60,000 nt of DNA from Cristatella mucedo (Eukaryota; Bryozoa; Phylactolaemata; Cristatellidae). The DNA lies in assembly GCA_009760855.2 (NCBI GenBank), contig WPIO01000185.1:234001-294000 (forward strand). Reading direction: 5' to 3'. Of the stretch, positions 52,621 through 60,000 are shown one piece after another. The notes under the pieces are model-generated. The model was not told the DNA's origin and ran no database searches. It saw only the letters and a program-made list of their open reading frames with translations. A program made the translations under genes and the position numbers. Each line of letters starts with the position of its first letter. Positions within the stretch are counted from its first letter, which is position 1.

Positions 52621-53001
52621 GAAAGCTAGTAAGCAGAGCAACTGGCTCGTACGCCTCGTTCAGGTAAAGACCAGTTTGTTGCTTGAGAGACACGTTGACC
52701 TGAAGCTGGTACTCGCTGCAATGCCACCGTTGATTTCCTGACAAATCGCCGCCACTCCACTCCCAATTAGTCGCCGGTAGAGCCACAAAGGTTCGGCCAA
52801 CCCAAGCTGTGAGATTAATAGTTCGCAAGCTTTGACCAAGGAACTAAATGAGTTGAAGTAATACGGGCATTGTTGACAGAATCTTGCATTAATGCTGGCA
52901 GAGTCTGATCGAACCGGCTATGACCTACCATACAATCTCGTGTCACTTACTCGGATGCTAGCTGTGCCATCCCCTATGGCCGAACGCAGGTTTGTTATCA
53001 A

Positions 53002-53398
53002 GTACAAATACCCCGTACAAACCTCAAATCCTTTGGAGAACGTGCATTTAGTTTGTATGCTCCCAAAGCCTGAAAATCCCTCCCGACCTGCGTCAGAACA
53101 TCCCCTGACCTGACCACATTTAAAAAGAACTTAAAAAATACCTATTTAGGACAGCATTTAGTGGGTCCCTGTGATTCGTCCTTGATGTGCTTATGCGTGC
53201 TGACACTGTGCATGCTGCCACTAACCACATTTGCATGCTGACCCTGTGCATGTCACCCCTAACCATATTATTCATTTCGTTTGTTTATCAAGCATGATAT
53301 TACTCACCAGTCATTTGCATTTCCCTTTGCAGCAAATGTAAAGCTCCTAGAGAGAGATCGAGTTCTCTGAGGGCACTTTATCAAGTGCATTATTATTA
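53002..53398 (+). mobile_element. LINE family A 3' fragment
   Basis: RT end (CCCCGTACAAACCTCAAATC), untranslated region, hairpin and a short ATT tail. Confidence 0.9.
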
Positions 53399-53507
53399 AG
53401 TATGTGTTCTGTGCCGACCTATTAAAACACGCCTTCTAACGACGACGGATGCTTCAAATAAAATGTACTGTTGTATTTTAAGAATGAAACGGCCGCAATG
53501 GTGATGA

Positions 53508-53635
53508 ATGCCATCCTGGTTTGGCGAAGGTACAAGGTGCTCACCTTCGACGACCAAGGTCGCGGTGTCGAGCCCTGCGGCTAGTGTAAACGCCTGGATA
53601 GTGATTATGTTCTCTTAGGGTGCTATACAAATCAA
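53508..53635 (+). mobile_element. tRNA-like SINE
   Basis: TGGTTTGGCGAAGGTACAAGG, GACCAAGGTCGCGGTGTCGAG and the tail CGCCTGGATAGTGATTATGTTCTCTTAGG. Confidence 0.65.
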
Positions 53636-53639
53636 CTAT

Positions 53640-54363
53640 TTAAAGGTAATGATGAAATAATCGCATACTTTTAATATATGTGCTGCCGCCACTTATTTTT
53701 TGAATAGCAGACTTTCGATTTGCACCGTGCTTATCATAGTCGTCAGGGCTGGCCGCAACGTATACATCCTAGCTCTACCACTGCTCACGCTCTGAGGTTA
53801 GGGCTTGCAGATTAGAGCATGAGGCTTGGCATGCAGATGCTGCCTAAGGCCTGCGAACCTTAGCGATTATCCGAGCAATTAGTTAGAGCCTAAGATATTA
53901 AGAAATTCCATTTAATGAATAAGGTAATAATAGCGAGAGCGGAGAAGTCAAGCTTACTTAGCAAAGACGCTGCCAGTTACAAAAAGTCGTCAGTGTGGAG
54001 AGCACCTGCCCTCCAGGCGCCGGAGCGGCAACGAATCATGGTCTGGCTCGTGGTGCTTCCATGCACAGCTTCCCATCGACGGGTAAGATCTGATTATAAT
54101 AGAGTAATAAAGGCATCATCGACAGCCTTATCCAAGCGAAGCCTTGCGAATAAAACGGTAATGGCATTTTCTGGGCCAGCATAAACGTGGACGGCCAATT
54201 CCCACCCAGAGTGCATTTTAGCTGGCATGGCGGCCCAATGGCCGTTCCGGCTCTTTCAAGGTCGCCGTCAGCGACAAGAGTAAAGTCTGTCTCCTGTTGC
54301 AGCACGAGAGGCTAATCAGGCCGTTCAGGCCTAACCAGAAATCCGAACTCCAGCGGCTGCCTG
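53640..54363. other. No gene seen
   Basis: No supported exon or repeat. Confidence 0.3.
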
Positions 54364-55166
54364 TCAAGTAACCCTAACGTTCTTTTGCTGCTGCTGCTGG
54401 AGTGATCTGTCCAGATTGCTCATCTTTCTGCGCTCAGCCGAGCTCCACTCGCCAGGTGTGACGAGGTTGAAAGCAGACCGGCCGCTACCGCCGGCACCGC
54501 CGCCTTTGCTGCAAACGTTGACGTCGCGATGATTGGCCGCCGCTCCTTTGAACGAAGCCGACCTTTGAGTGCTGCCGGTCTCGCTGCTACCGCCACAGCC
54601 CCCTTTTCCGTCGCTGGTGCAAAGCTTTCCGTCTGAGGAGACGACCGGAACCGCAGCAGCAGCCGCATCCTCCTTTCCGGGTCCGGGCAGCTTGACGGCC
54701 AGCTTCGTCATCGGTATGCCGCCGTCGAGCGCCACGGCGTCCGAGCACTCGCCACCGAAGCCACTGGCGGCATCGTCGCCGTTGCCGCATCTCACGCAGC
54801 CGTCGCTGCACTCCTCTGCCGCTGCTGCCTCGGCACTCTCGCAGTGGCAGCGGTGCTGCTGCAGATGGCCGCGTGGGGGGGACAGCGAGGACGAAGATGG
54901 ACGATCCGCTCGGGGATCGGTCAGCTGCTGGCTTTCGCTGCTGCCGCCGCCTCTGCAGGCCTGCTGCGACCACTGGCGATTGTTCTGGACCACGCAGACC
55001 GTCAGACCGTCTTTGTCGTCCCCAGAGAGCAGGCTGTCGCAGTCGCGCTGCTGCTTGACGCGAAGGCGTCGAACAAGGCGGAGGTGACAGCACACGAGCG
55101 TGGCCAGGACGGCAAAGCCGGCCAGGATCGTGAAACCGCACGCCAGCGGTACCAGATACTTGGTGT
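54364..55166 (-). CDS. 3' exon of single-pass membrane protein, unknown
   Basis: Minus-strand exon: acceptor TTTTTTTTCAG|AC at 55,168-55,167. Two bases complete a split codon, followed by a membrane segment YLVPLACGFTILAGFAVLATL and a basic stop-transfer (RLVRRLRVKQQ). A long cytoplasmic tail rich in Ser/Gly/Ala/Cys ends KNVRVT before TGA at 54,364-54,366. The tail contains no recognised domain; it includes a QQQQQ run and PPRG-type Pro/Arg spots. The codons are GC-rich, like the ERLEC1 exons. It reads as the last exon of a type I receptor or adhesion protein whose extracellular exons lie to the right. Confidence 0.6.
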
Positions 55167-55169
55167 CTG

Positions 55170-55985
55170 AAAAAAAAGCAAAAGCAAACGTTAGAAGTGT
55201 GGGTGAAGGAATTCGACCTTCGCACGAACCTGGCTGGCAGTTCCTCTGCTCGTCCTAGCCGAATCGTGCGACATCGGAAGGGGCTTGGCAAGCCTAAGGA
55301 AATCGAAGCAAAGCTGCTTCGCAACGAAACTCTGGCTTTCGGGCCCAGTGGCCTTCGGATAGGCCACTTACAGGAGGCCCGTGAAGAGCCCAGGATTTAG
55401 CCAAGGAGATTCCGAGCCACATCTCTGGCAATCTAGCGAATATCTCTGGCATCTCTGGCAATCTAGCGAAGACATGATGGCTGACCTCACATTGTGAAAT
55501 GCCGATCAACGGAGACGTTAAGAGCATTGTGACATGAAAGCTAAATTAAGAAATAATCAACCTACATAGTTTTGAATGCGAATGCGTGAGTAAGTGCTAG
55601 AGTGAGTCCGACAGGTAAACACAAGTGGCCGAGTCTCGCTTACGTTGTGACCTTATGTTATTGACAGTACTGCTACCCCGGTTCAGCTATGATTAGTGCT
55701 GCGTCATAGCAAAAACGGTGGAGATACTTTATAATTTGCATATATAGCTACAATATGCACTCTCATAGTTGAACTCGAACATTTAATTTTGTATTGCATT
55801 ATTAAATAGTGAATGAATTGCGAAAGAGATTTTGAATAGCAAGCCATTCAACTTGGTATTTTATGTGCCACGAAGATTATTTCTGTGAAACCGACAAATA
55901 AAATGCCTGCCGGGGGGGGGGGCAGTTGGTCTTACACGGTCTACTAGTCTGTGAGTCATTGCAGCTCAGTCTTTTTACAGCTATA
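55170..55985. other. No gene seen
   Basis: Intron-like sequence. A G-run lies near 55,915 and a short direct repeat (ATCTCTGGCA) near 55,420-55,465. Confidence 0.3.
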
Positions 55986-55989
55986 CACA

Positions 55990-56092
55990 TATGTAATGTA
56001 ATGTATCTCCGTCTGTAACTCCACAAAGCCACAAAGACTAAGTGGGCATTGCCATGGAGAGTTTTCTATATCATACTCAAAACCTAAAGCTT
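55990..56092 (-). mobile_element. LINE family C tail
   Basis: TAATGTATCTCCGTCTGTAA to the AGAGTTTTCTATAT block, matching the reverse of the 17.2 kb 3' end. Confidence 0.7.
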
Positions 56093-56672
56093 CGTCTACA
56101 TCGGCAAACGTTCGGGCTCAAGACTCCCAAGACCTTATATCGGGTGCAAACTAGCGTCAAATCAGCCTGTCTACGCTGGGGATAGTTTGGAGTTGAGACT
56201 AGCCTCGTTGTCGGTTGTGGCTGGTAACTAGGCAGCAAGAGAGATATCGGAAGTGTGAAGATTGGAAAGTTTTTTCGTTTGGCGGAAAATAGAAAAAGTG
56301 AGCAGAGGCTATCTACGGACACGTTTCTGCTGCTGCCTATACACACTACTTACAAATCATCTCGTAAATTTAGCCGCCATCCTTCTACAGGCAGCTTTCT
56401 TTATCAATACATTCCTGTCTTCCGAACTCTTGCAGTCCAACAGACTGATCTCTCCCCCATTCGCCACGTCCAAGGTGGCACCCATGTTGCATTCTTGGGT
56501 CTGTCCCTTATTAGTCGGCTGCCTCCCGTGTCTCGAATCTACAGCCAAGAGTCAGACCACCCGGCTAGTTCTCCGATCTCGCCCCCCTAGACCCTGATCC
56601 TTCCCATCAGCCACCAGTGCCCTACCCCCTTACCAGTGAAAACTGATAAGGCGAATTCAGCATCTAGGGTAT

Positions 56673-56682
56673 ATATAATTAA

Positions 56683-56718
<36 letters not shown>
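56673..56718. repeat. (TA)n microsatellite
   Basis: TA repeat forming the tail of the adjacent minus-strand SINE. Confidence 0.9.
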
Positions 56719-56721
<3 letters not shown>

Positions 56722-56787
56722 CATTTATATAACACCCCAAGAGAACTTAATCTCTATTCAGGCGCTTTACATATGCCTCGGGGCTCG
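56719..56787 (-). mobile_element. SINE tail cut by hAT MITE
   Basis: ATTTATATAACACCCCAAGAG ... CAGGCGCTTTACATATGCCTCGGGGCTC, the same as the 42.8 kb SINE tail, ending at the hAT element. Confidence 0.75.
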
Positions 56788-56973
56788 TAGGGGCTCTCAA
56801 CCTTCCTAATGTCGCAACCCTTTAATACAGTTCATCATGTTACGGAGACCCACAACCATAAAATTATTGTGTGTGAAATGCGGAAATGCGTGGTTTCCGA
56901 AGGCCTAAGGCGACCCCTGTGAAAGGGTCGTTCGACCCCCTAGGGGTCGCGACCCACAGGTTGAGAACCGCTG
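56788..56973. mobile_element. SPIN-like hAT MITE
   Basis: On the minus strand it starts CAGCGGTTCTCAACCTGTGG, then GGTCGCGACCCCTAGGGGGT and GAACGACCCTTTCACAGGGG, and ends GGTTGAGAGCCCCTA. This agrees with SPIN/OC-type non-autonomous hAT elements as known from many animals. No 8-bp target duplication is evident. Confidence 0.75.
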
Positions 56974-56999
56974 ATCTAGGGTGTCTCGAGTCCGAACGT

Positions 57000-57780
57000 C
57001 GGCCGGTGTGAACGCGGCTTGGACGGCCTTCGGTATGCATTCAGTTGCCAACAGACTTCATCTCACTCAACAAAGAGAAAGTTAGAAGCATAACTGAGTC
57101 AGGTGGGCAGTTGAGGTAGTGAGTAGCATGGAAGTAGCAGCTCACGTCAGCTAGAAACGATGTATCGCAGTCAACCGCAGGAGAGTAGATGTCGTTTCGT
57201 AAGAATTGTGGAAGTGAGATTGACAGTTAGGTCCTGAAGAGCAAATGCTTCAGTCACCACCGGTCTTTAAGCGGAAGTATGGAACATCTAATGTTTTGTC
57301 CACACACAGTATACATATACATATACAGTATATATATATACATATATATATATATATACACATATACATATACAGTATACATATACACACAGTACCTGAG
57401 GGCACGAGGAGGGTGAAACTGGTGTGCAGCTGTTCAGCTAAGAAGAAGAGTGGAGGAGGAGCCAAGCCAGCATAAGAGAAATTAGTTTGTGACCGTTGAT
57501 AAACCGGAAGCCATCGAAGCTCCTACAGCAAAGGTGACACATAGTCTGTCATCTGGGATTTTCTAGCTAGCCTTACAGTCGTATTCATCATCAGCTGCAG
57601 TGAACTAGTGGCTTTTTTGGTAGCCCAGCCAAAAGGGAATTACAATAATCTAGCTGAAATAGTCCCCAGTGAGCTAGTTAATTTTTTGCAAGCCGCCGTG
57701 GTAGAAGTCTCTAATCTTAGATGGGGATCGGACCTGATGGTTAGCTGCTGAGGCAGTCTTCTTGCATATCTGCACGGTCT
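57000..57780 (-). mobile_element. LINE family C 3' fragment
   Basis: Diverged reverse copy (GGCCTTCGGTATGCATTCAG ... AGAATTGTGGAAGTGAG). It is interrupted by a (TATACA/TA)n microsatellite at about 57,300-57,392 that replaces normal RT codons. Confidence 0.75.
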
Positions 57781-58104
57781 TTAATTTTCAAATTGAATAT
57801 CACGTAACAGCGATTTTTCACAGGCACATACTATGAATAGTAATATTGCTAACAATAATAATCCTGCGAATGCATTTACTCTCGGATGACTAACTCTTTT
57901 TGCAAGCACTTCACAGAGACTGGAAAGGAAGCTGAACCGTGAAAAATAAACTGAACTGTGATAGTAACGAGCACAACTGCAGAACGCTTGTGAAGCAGGA
58001 AACAAGGACAATTTACATAGGCACAGGAACCGTTGATCAATTTTTTAGGTTTTACTTTATACATCAAGCCAGTGTCGGTCAGGTAGAGTTCCAGGCTTAG
58101 GTGT

Positions 58105-58350
58105 ACCAAGGCAAGGGCTGTGGAACTCACTTCCACAGTTGTTACGCATCGACTACTATGTCTACTCTCCTGCTGCCGACTGTGGCACATCCCATCCAGC
58201 CGCCCTAAGCACCTACTTCCATGCTACTGGCTTCCCAGACTGCCTTCCTGACGTAGCTGGTTTCCCACTCTCTCTTTTTTGTGTGAGATGAAGTCTGTTG
58301 GCTACCGTGTACATGCCGAAGCCGCTTACACTTTGATTATGCTAGCTTAA
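58105..58350 (+). mobile_element. LINE family C fragment
   Basis: GGCTGTGGAACTCACTTCCA, TGCTGCCGACTGTGGC and GATGAAGTCTGTTGGCTACC match the 16.98-17.2 kb region. Confidence 0.75.
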
Positions 58351-58359
58351 TACCCACTC

Positions 58360-58830
58360 AGTCCCAGGGGCATTATGGATTTAAAGATGGAAATGCATAC
58401 ATATATACTTAGTCTCCGAATACATGCACGTTCTCGATACGAGCAACGGCTAAACGACTGACTCAGTAGAGCAAGTGGTACGAGCTGATGGCCGAGAAGA
58501 TGGCCCAGGTTCAAGTAGCTTGGGTAGCTGAGCTTATTCAAGAGAATGAAGGTACTTAAAAGTGTGAAATGGACCTTAAAGTCGACGCTCTGCTTGGCGA
58601 AGCGTCAGAGCACGTCGAAGTGAATCGCTGCGTTTTGGCAATCGCCGCATTTGCGACAGGCAATCATTTGCTACATAGTTCTATGCCGTGCTAGCTGAAA
58701 GCCTCTTATTGTATATGAAGAAAGACCCGCAAGGAGAGTGACGGAATGCAAAATTGACGTCGCCTTTGCATGGGCTAACTTTCTAGCCGCGCTATCCTTG
58801 TCTCAGCACTCGTGAATTCCAAATTTTTGC
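58360..58830 (-). mobile_element. Diverged LINE RT fragment
   Basis: Reverse strand has thumb-like blocks similar to other family members (AAGTCGACGCTCTGCTTGGC). Strongly decayed. Confidence 0.4.
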
Positions 58831-59336
58831 GTTGTAATATTTCCGCAATGTAACTTAGCAGGGAGACTCGACTTCGGATATGTGGAATGTGGAAATGACT
58901 GCAATGCATTTAATATCACACGTCTTGCTTCGTTAATTGGTCGGGATCCATTCTTTACTGAAGTCCAAAAAGTAAATCTGATCATGAATATATATTCCGG
59001 CTCTCAAGCCGGATCTGGTGGTAGACACTGGCATCGATATCGTAATCGTTGATGTGGCGGTGCCGTTCGACGGCAGTGGGGATGCCTTGGTGGAGGCGGG
59101 TGGAACAACGCCGATAGGTGTGCAGCCATTGCACGGTCTTTCCTGACTGCTGGCTACCGGTCGGGGTGGCGGTGAGAGGCCCTTCGTGATTGGGGCTCTC
59201 GGCAGCTGGTGGCCAAGCAACGAAGCTTGCCTGGCGGACCTCGGCAAACCCTGGTAGGGCAGGGAACCCCTGCTAATGTATATATGCACATTCAATATTT
59301 CAAGAAATCTTAAATATGTATACGATAAAGATTTAG

Positions 59337-59723
59337 CTAGTTCGCAGCAGAGAAAACCCACAACGGCTGGGTGCACTCATCCCAATTGCTATAGATCTTG
59401 GCATCCAGGTCTAGCGGCAGATCGAAAGCGGCAGTGGCTGGCGGCTCACCGGTCAACTCCTTGCTGACGCTCGGTGCTACGCTCAGGGTCAGCGAGGTCA
59501 CAGCACGAAATACACCGTCAGCACTGCTTGCCCCCACTGCCTCGTCCTTGCCGCCTCGGCTCTGCAGCTGCTGCAGCGACCTGTCGATGTCCTGCACTGC
59601 TCCGCTGACGGCGGTGGCCCCTTCGTCGGGCAGCGGCTCCCCGGCGCCCGTGTACTGCCACGACACAAAGGAGAGCTGTTGCAGATCGAGCGATACTGCC
59701 AACGCCGGCGCCGGATGTGCATC
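59337..59723 (-). CDS. Candidate extracellular exon, minus-strand gene
   Basis: Open minus-strand stretch with GC-rich codons: SLDLQQLSFVSWQYTGAGE, SLTLSVAPSVSK, and a final FDLPLDLDAKIYSNWDEC and TQPLWVF. It looks like a beta-rich ectodomain end with one Cys. Borders are uncertain: acceptors near 59,725-59,731 do not match the phase of the neighbouring exon. It may belong with the membrane exon at 54.4-55.2 kb. An adhesion-receptor ectodomain is conceivable but not shown. Confidence 0.4.
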   Translation of the reverse strand, partial: DAHPAPALAVSLDLQQLSFVSWQYTGAGEPLPDEGATAVSGAVQDIDRSLQQLQSRGGKDEAVGASSADGVFRAVTSLTLSVAPSVSKELTGEPPATAAFDLPLDLDAKIYSNWDECTQPLWVFSAAN

Positions 59724-59829
59724 GACTTTGCTCAGTCGTCAGCGATCACTTCGATGGAGAGCGCCCGTCAATAGAAATTAGAGAAAACGAGATAGGCAAA
59801 GGGTGGATGGGAAAGGGTGGACGACTCAC

Positions 59830-59964
59830 CACCATCACCTCCACGGTTCGGGGGTCGCCAGTTCGTAGCCCGCAAGTCAGCCTCACTCCTCGCTCCGGCA
59901 GCCAATAGGCGGCGATCCTCGTCCGCTCACGAAGCAGACGACATACACTGCTCGCAGATGCACC
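59830..59964 (-). CDS. Candidate exon, minus-strand gene
   Basis: Acceptor CCGTTTGGCAG|GGTGCA and donor GTG|GTGAGT enclose 45 open codons in phase 0, including VCRLLRERTRIAAYWLPERG and VRLTCGLRTGDPRTVEVMV. Two cysteines in beta-like context suggest an extracellular domain. No family recognised; continuation lies beyond 60,000. Confidence 0.45.
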
Positions 59965-60000
59965 CTGCCAAACGGAAATGCCCAAATGAACGAAAAACAA

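Noticed and set aside
54569-55324. Long frames on other frames of the membrane exon
   Set aside because: GC-rich shadows. The chosen frame alone has a TM segment, an acceptor and a stop.
58933-59376. Pro/Ser/Thr-rich open frame as a stalk exon
   Set aside because: No clear splice borders, and another frame of the same strand looks equally protein-like.

Overview
The window is animal genomic DNA, probably from an invertebrate. It holds three things: a decayed AT-rich endogenous DNA virus (about 88-15,780), a split host gene on the + strand recognisable as an ERLEC1-type ER lectin (24,411-44,325 and probably beyond), and a dense carpet of non-LTR retrotransposons, SINEs, DNA transposons and microsatellites. 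The species cannot be named from sequence alone. The evidence for an animal host is the spliced, GC-rich ERLEC1-like exons, the CR1/L2-like LINEs with (ATT)n tails, and the FLYWCH-MULE, SPIN-like hAT and Tigger-like elements.

1-15,780: a Polinton/Maverick (adintovirus-type) element with a compact two-strand gene layout. Recognisable genes are an FtsK/A32-like packaging ATPase, an adenain-like cysteine protease with an N-terminal zinc ribbon, a major capsid protein, two paralogous penton-like minor capsid genes, a phospholipase-A2-like protein, a lambda/YqaJ-type exonuclease, a retroviral-type DDE integrase, four fibre-like genes with repeated N-x-I-x-N-L/DAV motifs, an HNH-AP2 endonuclease, a 2-TM SLATT-like gene and several small zinc-binding or coiled-coil ORFs. 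No protein-primed DNA polymerase B is present; the left end lies outside the window. Many genes start a few bases after TATAGA, often fused to the stop of the previous gene, and two divergent pairs share a 10-bp spacer between start codons. Most genes carry in-frame stops or frame changes, and two LINE 3' tails have landed in a fibre gene and in the capsid gene, so this is a fossil.

15,780-24,400: base composition shifts to about half GC. The stretch holds a 139-bp fold-back at the junction, a CR1-like LINE fragment, long microsatellites, a Tigger-like MITE split by a LINE tail, and LINE/SINE debris.

24,400-44,330: ERLEC1-like gene. Exon 1 (signal peptide and start of the first PRKCSH domain) and eight later exons have GT-AG borders and consistent phases. 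One short exon after exon 1 and the terminal exon were not found. Introns contain nested LINEs (31-37 kb), a FLYWCH-MULE, SINEs and (TC)n.

44,330-60,000: mainly repeats (CR1-like LINE copies at 47-48, 49-52 and 53 kb, an unknown 463-bp insertion with 6-bp target duplication, a SPIN-like hAT MITE). It also holds the 3' exon(s) of a minus-strand membrane-protein gene (54,364-55,166, with candidate upstream exons near 59.3-60 kb).
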